A DNA stretch of 45,798 bases, taken from Rhodothermia bacterium (GTDB taxonomy: Bacteria > Bacteroidota > Rhodothermia > Balneolales > Balneolaceae). The translations under genes and the position numbers were made by a program. Of this stretch, positions 28,213-36,757 are shown one piece after another. Where the stretch lies: NCBI GenBank assembly GCA_030427885.1, contig JAUICM010000012.1:1-45798 (forward strand), read 5' to 3'. The notes under the pieces were generated by a model. The model ran no database searches and was not told the DNA's origin. It was given only the letters and a program-made list of their open reading frames with translations. The first letter of the stretch is position 1, and each line of letters starts with the position of its first letter.

Positions 28213-28935
28213 ATGTCGAGAAAATTACTTTTAATTACCACATTTCTAGCTATTTCAACAACTCTTACCGCGCAGGATATCGATCCCAGCCAGATCAAGG
28301 CGGGTGAGCAGATCTTTGAATATCAACGGGAAGTGAATGGCCAAAGCACCACCTTTGGTACTATTTATGAGCGTATCACCAAGAACAAATCAGATGGCAC
28401 GACTCTGATTACATTTACCCAGGAACTTCCAAATGTAACCATGATCGACAGTATTTTGGTGAACAGTTCCAATTTCTCACCCGTGAGCTATCGCTCTTTT
28501 GTCAAGGATATGCAGAATATCCGGATTGGGTACCATACTCCCGGCGAAACTGCTGTTTCAATGTGGCGGAATGTTCCAAATATGCAAACTGATACTACTT
28601 ATACCGTATCCACAGAAGACCGCTACTATGATTTCCACTGGCCTCACATTTTATTGTCTGTTGTGAAGACTGATCCCAATGTTGAAGACCTGATCAGCCT
28701 GCCTGTTATGACCTACATCGAAGAACCACGGATTCAGGAAGCACAACATTTTGGCAATGATCGAATTGAACTCAACGGGCAGGTATTTGATGCAGTCAAA
28801 TGGGTGCTCAAAAATGAAGCTCAGCAAACTACCAGCACTTATTGGTTTGATTCAAAAACGCACCGGCTCATCCAAAATAAGTCAGAACTTCCCAACGGAC
28901 TTATCTTCTGGTTTAAACTTAAAAAAGAAGAGTAA
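28213..28935 (+). CDS. secreted DUF3108-like beta-rich protein
   Basis: Protein of 240 residues with a signal peptide (about residues 1-20, cleaved near TLTAQD). The mature part is rich in alternating polar and hydrophobic beta strands. The C-terminal pattern FDAVKWVLKN, then YWFDSKTHRLIQ and FWFKLKKEE, resembles the closing strands of DUF3108/LolA-like beta-barrel proteins that bind or report lipid-like ligands; this likeness is by eye only. It is the only non-permease gene inside the array. It has its own upstream heptad hairpin and is followed by promoter module 2. A periplasmic accessory or cargo-binding role for the exporter is inferred. Confidence 0.65.
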   Translation: MSRKLLLITTFLAISTTLTAQDIDPSQIKAGEQIFEYQREVNGQSTTFGTIYERITKNKSDGTTLITFTQELPNVTMIDSILVNSSNFSPVSYRSFVKDMQNIRIGYHTPGETAVSMWRNVPNMQTDTTYTVSTEDRYYDFHWPHILLSVVKTDPNVEDLISLPVMTYIEEPRIQEAQHFGNDRIELNGQVFDAVKWVLKNEAQQTTSTYWFDSKTHRLIQNKSELPNGLIFWFKLKKEE

Positions 28936-28952
28936 GCTACTTACTGAATTAC

Positions 28953-28989
28953 TGTTCGGTTCCGAACACCCGTTGTATAAAAACGGACA
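28953..28989 (+). promoter_or_regulatory. tandem activator sites (UAS) of module 2
   Basis: TGTTCGGTTCCGAACA (28953-28968) is a perfect 7-2-7 palindrome. Five nt later comes TGTATAAAAACGGACA (28974-28989). The end of the second site is exactly 53 nt before TGG at 29043. The perfect palindrome is the best example of the presumed operator. Confidence 0.8.
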
Positions 28990-29042
28990 TTATTTTTACT
29001 ATAATCGCCTTTTTTCAGCTAAATCAATCGATTTCTCTCTTT

Positions 29043-29058
29043 TGGTATACTTGTTGAT
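29043..29058 (+). promoter_or_regulatory. sigma54-like promoter before permease 6
   Basis: TGGTAT-ACTTG-TTGAT has correct sigma54 -24/-12 spacing. Its sequence match is the weakest of the three, but the position relative to the paired activator sites is identical. A family B hairpin lies between it and the permease 6 start, so the hairpin would be in the leader of this transcript. Confidence 0.65.
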
Positions 29059-29086
29059 ATCTGGTTATTGAAGAATGAATGATCAA

Positions 29087-29140
29087 CAGCTGTTAGCTAT
29101 TAGCTTTTAGTGGTGCCTCTACTAAAAGCTAATAGCTAGG
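29087..29140. repeat. heptad hairpin, family B, before permease 6
   Basis: Perfect 18-bp inverted repeat TAGCTATTAGCTTTTAGT (29094-29111) with ACTAAAAGCTAATAGCTA (29121-29138), loop 9 nt. The arms are identical to those before the secreted protein gene, while the loop and flanks differ. It lies downstream of promoter module 2. Confidence 0.92.
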
Positions 29141-29158
29141 GGCTAACCAGCCACCACA

Positions 29159-31585
29159 ATGCTACGAAACTACTACAAGATCGCGGTCCGTAATCTTATC
29201 AAGAATAAGACCTTCTCTCTGGTCAATATCCTGGGACTTACACTGGGATTCACTTGTTTTATCCTTGTCTCTCTTTTTGTGATGGATGAACTCAGTTTTG
29301 ATACTTTCCACGATGATGCCCGTGAGATCTACCGGGTGGTTCAACATATTACCGAACCATCCGGGGGCTCGCGGGATGTGGCTCCGGTTGCACCTTTGAT
29401 CGGCCCGGAAGCAGAATCCAGATTCCCTGAAATAACAGACCAAACCCAGATCTTACCTATTGGACGATTAACTGTAGGTAATGATCCGTTGACCCGCGAT
29501 TACGAATCGATCTGGATTGCCAACCCCAATTTCTTTGAGTTCTTCGATTTCGAATTTTTGTACGGAGATCCATCGCAAGCATTAGTGGGACCAAACAATC
29601 TGGTGATCACAGAATCTGTTGCACTTAAATATTTTGGTAAAAAAGATGTATTGGGTGAGAGTTTGTACACCAACCGTTTTGAAGCCACCATAACCGGTGT
29701 GATCAGGGATTTCCCAAAAAACTCGCACATCGACATGAAAACCATTCATACCCGGGCAACCTGGGAACCTATGTTTGGACTCAGTGATTTTTATGCCACT
29801 AACTGGACTGCCAATTCAATACTTACCTACCTGAAGACTGAACCGGATTTCGATAAACAGAGCTTTGAGCAGAAACTGAATTCTCTTGTCACTGAAAATT
29901 ATCCCGATGATATTGAATATAAGAGCAAGTTTCGGTTGCAAGCCCTTGCTGACATCCATTTATACTCAGGCAGTATTGAAGGAGGCTTAAATGCCCGCAA
30001 AGGAAGTCCCTTATATCTATACATGTTTTCTATTGTGGCTGTGTTGATACTTTTGATCGCCTGCTTCAATTATATGAATCTGTCCACTGCAGCAGCTTCC
30101 AGAAGAACCCGGGAAGTTGGAATGAGGAAAACACTTGGCGCCGGAAAAGGCCAGCTTATCACTCAATATCTGGGAGAGTCTGTCATCCTTTCCATTCTCT
30201 CGCTTGCACTAGCCCTTACAGTGGTGGAAGTACTTTTACCATATATCAATACCCTTTCCGATCGTTCACTTACTCTGCCTTTCGACAGCATGCCACTGGT
30301 TCTGAGCCTGATTGCAGTTGCAATGTTATCCGGACTCTTGTCTTCTTTGTATCCGGCATTCTTCCTTTCCAGAGTGAACCCAACAGCTGCTTTTAAAAAT
30401 GAAATAGTGATAGGACGATCTGCCTTTTCACTTCGCAAGCTTTTAGTTGTTGCTCAATTTGCCATCTCTATTGGTATGATCGCATCAACGCTGATCATTT
30501 ATAAGCAACTCAATTATATGAAAGAAAAGGAACTTGGGTTCGATTACAACAACCGTTTGGTTATCGATATCAACAGCGGTGCTTTCAGATCACAATTCCA
30601 GAGTATCAAACAGGAATTCCTGAAACTTCCGGAAGTTCAGCATGTCTCCGTTTCTAATCGTGTTCCCGGCGAATGGAAAGTACAGCCTATTGCGAATGTG
30701 GACCGAACAGATTCGGACCTCTCAACACAAATGATGTTTATTGCTGCCGATGGTGATTTTCTGGATACCTATGAGATCAAACTCCTGGAAGGACGAAACC
30801 TGAGAACTGAACTGGCTGACTCCAATTCTGTGCTGATCACACGTTCGGGAGCTGAAAAACTTAATCTGCAAGATCCTGTTGGTCAGGTGCTAAATATCCC
30901 GAGCACTATATGGGATGGTGACTTTGACGAGCAGAATACCCCTTACTCTCCGGTTGTAGTGGGAGTAATTGAAGATTTTGATACTCAGTCGTTGCACCAG
31001 GCTCAGAAACCGGTCATGATAGCTTCGTACCGAAATCCTATTCATAACATTGACTACTACACCCTGGATATTGTTACCTCCGACTGGCAGGAAACAATAG
31101 CTAAGCTCAAGGAAGTCGGTTTTCAATTTGATCCTGAAAACCCGATCGAATACACCTTTCTGGACGGCAGGTTCGAAGAATTATATAAAGCGGATCAAAT
31201 GCGGGGAAAACTCTTCCTGATCTTTTCGGCTATAGTGATCTTCATTGCCTGTATGGGGTTATTTGCCCTGGCTTCGTTTTCAATCGAAACAAGAATACGG
31301 GAGATCGGGGTGCGAAAAGTTCTGGGTGCTTCTTCAGAAAATATCATACTTCTGGTTTGCAAGGACTTTCTCTGGCTGGTTGTGATCGCCCTTTTTGTTT
31401 CGGCACCTGTTGCCTGGTATGTGATCGAGAAATGGCTTACCGACTTCGCCTACCGTATATCGATCAATCCAATGTGGTTCATTCTGGCCGGAATGATCGC
31501 CCTTCTGATATCTATGATCACTATCAGCTATCAGGCTTTCCGTGCAGCGAGGCTGAACCCCGTTGAAAGTTTAAGAAGTGAATAA
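29159..31585 (+). CDS. FtsX/MacB-type ABC permease 6
   Basis: Protein of 808 residues and first gene behind promoter module 2. The start is MLRNYYKIAVRNLIKNKTFS; helix 1 includes LGLTLGFTCFILVSLFV. Coupling motifs are REVGMRKTLGAG near residue 315 and REIGVRKVLGAS near 712. It has AAASRR rather than TARSxRR before the first coupling helix, so it is not a close duplicate of a neighbour. The C-terminus is RLNPVESLRSE. The ATG at 29159 lies 20 nt past the hairpin. Confidence 0.92.
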   Translation: MLRNYYKIAVRNLIKNKTFSLVNILGLTLGFTCFILVSLFVMDELSFDTFHDDAREIYRVVQHITEPSGGSRDVAPVAPLIGPEAESRFPEITDQTQILPIGRLTVGNDPLTRDYESIWIANPNFFEFFDFEFLYGDPSQALVGPNNLVITESVALKYFGKKDVLGESLYTNRFEATITGVIRDFPKNSHIDMKTIHTRATWEPMFGLSDFYATNWTANSILTYLKTEPDFDKQSFEQKLNSLVTENYPDDIEYKSKFRLQALADIHLYSGSIEGGLNARKGSPLYLYMFSIVAVLILLIACFNYMNLSTAAASRRTREVGMRKTLGAGKGQLITQYLGESVILSILSLALALTVVEVLLPYINTLSDRSLTLPFDSMPLVLSLIAVAMLSGLLSSLYPAFFLSRVNPTAAFKNEIVIGRSAFSLRKLLVVAQFAISIGMIASTLIIYKQLNYMKEKELGFDYNNRLVIDINSGAFRSQFQSIKQEFLKLPEVQHVSVSNRVPGEWKVQPIANVDRTDSDLSTQMMFIAADGDFLDTYEIKLLEGRNLRTELADSNSVLITRSGAEKLNLQDPVGQVLNIPSTIWDGDFDEQNTPYSPVVVGVIEDFDTQSLHQAQKPVMIASYRNPIHNIDYYTLDIVTSDWQETIAKLKEVGFQFDPENPIEYTFLDGRFEELYKADQMRGKLFLIFSAIVIFIACMGLFALASFSIETRIREIGVRKVLGASSENIILLVCKDFLWLVVIALFVSAPVAWYVIEKWLTDFAYRISINPMWFILAGMIALLISMITISYQAFRAARLNPVESLRSE

Positions 31586-31589
31586 TCAT

Positions 31590-31657
31590 CAGCTGTTGGT
31601 TATTAGCTTTTAGTGAAGCATTGAAACTAAAAGCTAATAGCTAATGGCAAAACGGCT
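31590..31657. repeat. heptad hairpin, family B, before permease 7
   Basis: Perfect 14-bp core TATTAGCTTTTAGT (31601-31614) with ACTAAAAGCTAATA (31626-31639). The next four outer positions still pair if G-U wobbles are allowed (TGGT with GCTA). This extends the stem to the same 18 pairs as the other family B copies. Confidence 0.88.
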
Positions 31658-31663
31658 AAAATC

Positions 31664-34054
31664 ATGCTAAAAAATTATTTCAAAATTGCGCTTCGGAATT
31701 TCATCAAACAGAAAGGATATTCTGCAATTAATGTTACGGGACTAGCGGTAGGCATTGCACTTTGCTTACTGATCCTGATCTATGTGAAACATGAACTTAG
31801 CTACGATTCCTTTCATGAAAACGCCAACCGGATTGTCCGGGTTAACATGGTGGATAATGAAGATCAACGGGTTATATCAGTGACACCTTCAATGGTTGCC
31901 CCTTCGCTCGGATTTGAGATCCCTGATGTCGAGAAATGGGTAAGACTATATGAGCCAACACGCTATAATCCGATTATTATAAAAACCGGCGACGATACTT
32001 TTCAGGAGAACAGCTTTCTCTATGCTGATTCCAGTTTCTTTAACATCTTCAGTTTCAGGTTCATTAATGGTGATCAAAATTCTGCTTTGAAGAACCCGGA
32101 GTCGCTGGTTCTTACCGAATCTACTGCCTTGAAGCTTTTTGGTAATACCGATGTGATCGGGAAAACGGTGAACGCGCGAATCTTCAATATGGTAAACGAC
32201 TTCACTGTAACAGCTGTGATTAAAGACATGCCGTCTAATTCTCACTTCCGATTCGATTATATCGGTTCAATGCATACTATGGCAGCCTGGTCACAACTGA
32301 CTGATACAGAAATCCGTTCCGCTAATTTCTATACCTACCTGCTTCTTACTTCACCAAACTCGCTTGAAAATGTTCAGGCACGCGTTAATGAATTCGTGAA
32401 TAAACAGGTAAAAGAACAGAGGAATGTCTCACTGAATTTGCTCCCATTAAAAGAGCTGTTCCTGAATTCTGAGAATACCGCCTATGAAATCGCTCCAATG
32501 GGAAGTAAGCAGAATATCTACGGTTTTATCTTTCTTGCTTTTATGGTCCTACTGATCGCAACCATTAATTATATCAATTTAGCTACTGCCCGTTCCTCAC
32601 GAAGAGCATCTGAAGTTGGGATCAGAAAAGCACTTGGTGCTGTTCGGGGACAATTGATCAAGCAATTTTATGGTGAGTCGATCATTCTTACACTTATTTC
32701 AGTTGGAACAGCCCTGGTTCTTGTTGAGTTATTTAAAGACACATTTTTTGGTTTGATGGATCAGAAAATTGATCTGAACCTTATCTCAGACCCCGCAACA
32801 TGGTATCTGCTGGGCAGTATAGTTTTAATCACTTCACTTCTTGCAGGCAGTTACCCTGCATTGCTGCTTTCATCCTATCAACCTGTAAAGGTGCTGAAAG
32901 GTTTGTTTAGTACAAAAGGGTCGGATGGAAGGCTTCGCAAAGGATTAGTTATCTCACAGTTTGCTATATCTACTTTTCTGATCCTTAGTACTGCGATCAT
33001 CTTTAAGCAAACGGATTTTATCCTCACTTCAAACCTTGGTTTTGATAAAGAATCGATCGTTGTATTACCTGCTAGGGATTCTGAATTGGCCGCAAAACAA
33101 GATCTTCTGAAATCTGAAATACTTCGACAACCCGGAGTTCTGAGTGCAACTTATATGTCGAATATTCCCGGTAAAGTATTTGGAGGATATACCGCTGAAA
33201 CAGCCCCCGGCTCAGACAGAATCTCCATTGCTGCGGGAGCTGCCGACCCCAGCCTTGTTGAAACCATGGGAATGGAGTTATTAGCTGGGGAGGGTTTTCC
33301 TGATAATCCCTCTTATTCCAAAGACCAGGGTTTTGTTTATTTGTTGAATGAAACCCTGGCTAAAAGTTTTGGGTGGACTCCCAAAGAAGCAATCGGCAAA
33401 CCTTTTAATGCTCTCGGGGGACGGGAAGGTGAAGTCGTAGGCGTAGTAAAAGATTTCAATTTTGCATCTCTCCATGAACAAGTGGATCCTCTTGCTCTTT
33501 TCATAGACGCTGATATGTACAATTATATTCTCATCAAGATCGCACCTAATTCCACACGTGAAACTCTTGGGTATCTTTCTGATGTCTGGAAAGATATCGC
33601 TCCACACAGGCCATTTGAATTTGAGTTTCTGGATCAACAGTTGAATGCACTATATAATTCTGAAATAAGAACCCGCAATTTGTTAACTCTGTTCTCAGGC
33701 TTAGCCATTTTCATAGCTTGTCTTGGTTTGATCGGTCTCTCATCTTATCTCATTGAACTGAGATCCAAGGAAATCGGAATCAGAAAAGTTTTGGGCGCTT
33801 CTGTATCGAGTATTGTTACCCTGCTATCTGCTGACTTCATCAAACTTGTAGGTATTGGGTTTATCATTGGAGCGCCTCTTGCCTGGTATTTTATGGAGCA
33901 GTGGCTCACCGACTTTGCCTACCGCATCGATATTGGAATTGCAGTTTTTGTTTTTTCAGCAGTAATCGCTCTTGCTATTGCACTAGCTACCGTAAGTATT
34001 CAATCTTTAAAAGCATCCCTTGCAAATCCGGTAAATAGCCTGAAAAGCGAATGA
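31664..34054 (+). CDS. FtsX/MacB-type ABC permease 7
   Basis: Protein of 796 residues, a close paralog of permease 2. Shared features include YVKHELSYD, RIVRVNMVD, WVRLYEPTRY, EIAPMGSK and QFYGES, and the two agree through the second periplasmic domain (TYMSN, GGYT). Coupling motifs are SEVGIRKALGAV near residue 312 and KEIGIRKVLGAS near 700. The similarity is far higher than to its immediate neighbours, so an ancestral block duplication or transposition is more likely than a simple neighbouring tandem copy. The C-terminus is SLANPVNSLKSE. Confidence 0.92.
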   Translation: MLKNYFKIALRNFIKQKGYSAINVTGLAVGIALCLLILIYVKHELSYDSFHENANRIVRVNMVDNEDQRVISVTPSMVAPSLGFEIPDVEKWVRLYEPTRYNPIIIKTGDDTFQENSFLYADSSFFNIFSFRFINGDQNSALKNPESLVLTESTALKLFGNTDVIGKTVNARIFNMVNDFTVTAVIKDMPSNSHFRFDYIGSMHTMAAWSQLTDTEIRSANFYTYLLLTSPNSLENVQARVNEFVNKQVKEQRNVSLNLLPLKELFLNSENTAYEIAPMGSKQNIYGFIFLAFMVLLIATINYINLATARSSRRASEVGIRKALGAVRGQLIKQFYGESIILTLISVGTALVLVELFKDTFFGLMDQKIDLNLISDPATWYLLGSIVLITSLLAGSYPALLLSSYQPVKVLKGLFSTKGSDGRLRKGLVISQFAISTFLILSTAIIFKQTDFILTSNLGFDKESIVVLPARDSELAAKQDLLKSEILRQPGVLSATYMSNIPGKVFGGYTAETAPGSDRISIAAGAADPSLVETMGMELLAGEGFPDNPSYSKDQGFVYLLNETLAKSFGWTPKEAIGKPFNALGGREGEVVGVVKDFNFASLHEQVDPLALFIDADMYNYILIKIAPNSTRETLGYLSDVWKDIAPHRPFEFEFLDQQLNALYNSEIRTRNLLTLFSGLAIFIACLGLIGLSSYLIELRSKEIGIRKVLGASVSSIVTLLSADFIKLVGIGFIIGAPLAWYFMEQWLTDFAYRIDIGIAVFVFSAVIALAIALATVSIQSLKASLANPVNSLKSE

Positions 34055-34060
34055 TTAATA

Positions 34061-34117
34061 CAGTGAACATTGAACAGTGATCATTTTTCGCTGGTTACTG
34101 TTTACTGATAACTAACC
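34061..34117. repeat. heptad hairpin, family D, before permease 8
   Basis: TGA recurs at 34064, 34071 and 34078, and ACT at 34097, 34104 and 34111, all at 7-nt steps. A second small inverted repeat, ACCACT with AGTGGT, follows between 34122 and 34153. This spacer to the preferred start is the longest simple spacer in the array, at 123 nt. Confidence 0.8.
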
Positions 34118-34177
34118 ATGTAACCACTGCCCGTTTCTTTCGTGTTAGTGGTACCATTAATGCTACGGGATTATTCT

Positions 34178-36529
34178 ATGCTAAAAAATTATCTTAAGAC
34201 CGCTTTCCGCGGCTTCCGACGTCACAAAAGTTCATTCTTTATCAACCTTGCCGGATTATCCATTGGCCTGGCATGTAGTTTTCTCATCTTTCTCTGGGTG
34301 ATCGATGAGATGAATATGGATCAATATCATGCTGATTCCGACCGCGTGGTTCAGGTGATGGAGTTTCAAAGTTACTCAGATGAATTGATGACCACTTTGT
34401 CCACTCCCGGAATTCTTGCCCGAACACTGAAGGAAGAAATTCCAGAGTTCCAGTACATCTCCACTTATACCTGGAATAGTGATTACCTGTTCACCAAAGG
34501 GAATGACTCCTTCATGGAAAATGGATTGTATGTGGAAAATGACTTCTTCCAGATACTAAGTATTGACCTTCTGTACGGTGATCGTGCAACTCTGCTTACC
34601 GATCCCAACACAATAGTACTTAGCGAAACCATGGCTAAAAAGTATTTTGGGAATCAAAATCCTGTGGGAGAAGGTCTTACTCTGGATAACGATCAGGAAC
34701 TCACCATTACCGGTGTGTATCGCGATATGCCTTCTAATTCCACCTTTCAATTTGACTGTCTGCTGAATTATGAAGACTGGTATCTTGAGAATGACTGGGC
34801 TCAGGAATGGGGAAACAACGGTCCTAGAACCATCGCTAAGTTAGCCCAGGGCACCGATATTGGAGCTCTCAATGAAAAGATCAAAGGATTTATAAAAGGA
34901 AAAAATGAAGGCTCTCATATTGATCTGTTTGTCTATCCATTTGCCAGCCGTTATCTGTATGGCTCTTTTGATAATGGGGTAGTATCAGGTGGCCGGATCG
35001 AGTACGTTCGCCTTTTCGTAATAGTCGCCATTTTTATCCTGCTGATCGCCTGCATCAACTTCATGAATCTTAGTACAGCTAAAGCGACCAAGAGAGCTAA
35101 GGAAGTGGGTATCCGTAAATCCATTGGTGCAAGTCAGGGTTCCCTCATAGGTCAGTTTATTGGCGAATCTATGATCATAAGCTTCTTCTCTTTATTTATA
35201 TCCATTCTTCTGGTTGAAGCATTTCTTCCACTGTTCAATGATCTGACTGAGAAATCGATCTCAGTTGATTATACGAACCCATTGTTGCTTGTGATCTTTA
35301 TAAGTACTGTTATCATAACAGGGCTTGTATCCGGAAGTTACCCCGCATTCTATCTCTCCTCTATTGAAGCAGTAAGATCGCTCAAAGGCTCATTGAAATC
35401 ATCCTGGAAAGAAGCTTTCGCCCGAAAAGGATTAGTAGTATTTCAGTTCAGCCTGTCGATCGTACTTATCGTTTCCACCATCATCATTTATCGCCAGATA
35501 CAATACACACAGACCAAGAATCTGGGATACAACAAAGAAAACCTGATCTACTTCACCACTGAAGACCAGGTTGGTGAACAATGGGATTCTTTCCGTTCAC
35601 AACTCGAAACTATACCGGGTGTAGTGCTGGCATCAAGGACTTCACATTCATTTCTTGGCCAGAACAATAATACTCTGGGTGTAGACTGGGAAGGAAAGGA
35701 CCCCGATACCCGAATTCTGTTCGAGAATATCACCACCGACTACGATTTCCTGAAAACTATGGGAGTGGAATTACTTGAAGGCCGGTCCTTCTCCAGAGAA
35801 TTTGGAGCCGATACTTCCAAGATCATATTTAACGAAGCGGCTATTGCTGCCATGGGCATGGAAGATCCTATTGGAAAGGTTATACAGCTTTGGGATGAAG
35901 ATTATGAGATCATCGGCATTGCCAAGAACTTTCATTTTCAGAGTTTCAGGACAGAAGTTAACCCTGCTTTCTTCCGATTATATCCTGAATTTGGATGGAG
36001 AGCATTTGTTCGTATCGAATCATCTAATATTTCAAACACCCTTTCACAGATCGAAGCAAAATGGAAGGAATTCAATCCGAATTTCCCATTCATTTATGAG
36101 TTCATGGATGAACAATATGCCAGCCTGTACAGAGCCGAAATGCGAATCGGTTCACTCGCCAGGGCATTCGCTTTTGTTGCCATATTTATATCCTGCCTTG
36201 GATTATTCGGCTTATCCGCTTTTACCGCCGAACAACGTTCCAAAGAGATCGGAGTAAGAAAAGTACTCGGAGCTTCAGTAAACAGTCTGGTCGTATTACT
36301 TTCAAAAGACTTCACCAAACTTGTCCTGATATCGATCATTATTTCAATTCCTGTTTCATGGTACCTAATGAACATGTGGATGTCAGAATTTGCTTACAGT
36401 TCCGGAATTGAATGGTGGGTATTTGCCGTGGCCGGTGCTTCCGCTCTCATCATTGCATGGCTGACCGTTAGCTGGCAATCTATCAAAGCGGCGCTTGTGA
36501 ATCCGGTGAATAGTCTGAAAAGTGAGTGA
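34178..36529 (+). CDS. FtsX/MacB-type ABC permease 8
   Basis: Protein of 783 residues from the ATG at 34178, which begins the conserved MLKNYLKTAFRGFRRHK. In-frame upstream starts exist at 34142 (GTG) and 34160 (ATG). The one at 34160 begins MLRDYS, a partial echo of the paralog start, so a small duplication at the start is possible. Coupling motifs are KEVGIRKSIGAS near residue 304 and KEIGVRKVLGAS near 688. Helix 1 contains GLSIGLACSFLIFLWV. It groups with permeases 3 and 4. The C-terminus is ALVNPVNSLKSE. Confidence 0.9.
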   Translation: MLKNYLKTAFRGFRRHKSSFFINLAGLSIGLACSFLIFLWVIDEMNMDQYHADSDRVVQVMEFQSYSDELMTTLSTPGILARTLKEEIPEFQYISTYTWNSDYLFTKGNDSFMENGLYVENDFFQILSIDLLYGDRATLLTDPNTIVLSETMAKKYFGNQNPVGEGLTLDNDQELTITGVYRDMPSNSTFQFDCLLNYEDWYLENDWAQEWGNNGPRTIAKLAQGTDIGALNEKIKGFIKGKNEGSHIDLFVYPFASRYLYGSFDNGVVSGGRIEYVRLFVIVAIFILLIACINFMNLSTAKATKRAKEVGIRKSIGASQGSLIGQFIGESMIISFFSLFISILLVEAFLPLFNDLTEKSISVDYTNPLLLVIFISTVIITGLVSGSYPAFYLSSIEAVRSLKGSLKSSWKEAFARKGLVVFQFSLSIVLIVSTIIIYRQIQYTQTKNLGYNKENLIYFTTEDQVGEQWDSFRSQLETIPGVVLASRTSHSFLGQNNNTLGVDWEGKDPDTRILFENITTDYDFLKTMGVELLEGRSFSREFGADTSKIIFNEAAIAAMGMEDPIGKVIQLWDEDYEIIGIAKNFHFQSFRTEVNPAFFRLYPEFGWRAFVRIESSNISNTLSQIEAKWKEFNPNFPFIYEFMDEQYASLYRAEMRIGSLARAFAFVAIFISCLGLFGLSAFTAEQRSKEIGVRKVLGASVNSLVVLLSKDFTKLVLISIIISIPVSWYLMNMWMSEFAYSSGIEWWVFAVAGASALIIAWLTVSWQSIKAALVNPVNSLKSE

Positions 36530-36535
36530 TAACAG

Positions 36536-36569
36536 TATTAGTAAACAGTTAGCAGTGATCATTGTTTAC
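36536..36569. repeat. heptad hairpin, family D, after permease 8
   Basis: AGTAAACA (36540-36547) pairs with TGTTTACT (36563-36570) around a family D core AGTTAGCAGTGATCA. The right arm abuts and by one base overlaps the first activator site of promoter module 3. Confidence 0.78.
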
Positions 36570-36606
36570 TGTTCAAAATCGGACAGTACCTGTATAAAAG
36601 CGAACA
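36570..36606 (+). promoter_or_regulatory. tandem activator sites (UAS) of module 3
   Basis: TGTTCAAAATCGGACA (36570-36585) and TGTATAAAAGCGAACA (36591-36606) are separated by 5 nt. The second ends exactly 53 nt before TGG at 36660. The second site differs from its counterpart in module 2 at only two positions. Confidence 0.8.
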
Positions 36607-36616
36607 TTCTTTTTAC

Positions 36617-36653
36617 TAAAATCGCCCTTTTTCAATCAAATAGGGCGATTTTA
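36617..36653. terminator. strong hairpin between activator sites and promoter of module 3
   Basis: A perfect 12-bp inverted repeat, TAAAATCGCCCT (36617-36628) with AGGGCGATTTTA (36642-36653), loop 13 nt, is followed by CTTTTT. It would stop read-through from permease 8 before promoter 3. In module 2 only the left part (AATCGCC) and a trace of the right part (CGATTT) remain. Confidence 0.65.
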
Positions 36654-36659
36654 ACTTTT

Positions 36660-36675
36660 TGGTACGGTTGTTGAA
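36660..36675 (+). promoter_or_regulatory. sigma54-like promoter before permease 9
   Basis: TGGTAC-GGTTG-TTGAA matches sigma54 spacing and all but two of the consensus positions, one of them being A for C in the -12 block, as at the other modules. It is 53 nt after the activator pair and 82 nt before the permease 9 start. Confidence 0.72.
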
Positions 36676-36682
36676 ATAAGTC

Positions 36683-36750
36683 TGCAGTGAACAGTTATCA
36701 GTGACCTAAATTCTTTTAACTGTTTACGGCTTACTGACCACTGCTAACTG
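36683..36750. repeat. heptad hairpin, family D, before permease 9
   Basis: CAG recurs at 36685, 36692 and 36699, and CTG (one unit as CGG) at 36720, 36727, 36734, 36741 and 36748, all exactly 7 nt apart. It lies between promoter 3 and the permease 9 start, so it belongs to the mRNA leader. Confidence 0.85.
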
Positions 36751-36757
36751 GATAACT

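Noticed and set aside
28751-29071. A 106-codon frame overlapping the secreted protein and promoter module 2
   Set aside because: Its first half lies out of frame inside a well-supported gene and the rest runs through both activator sites and the promoter. It is a chance open frame.
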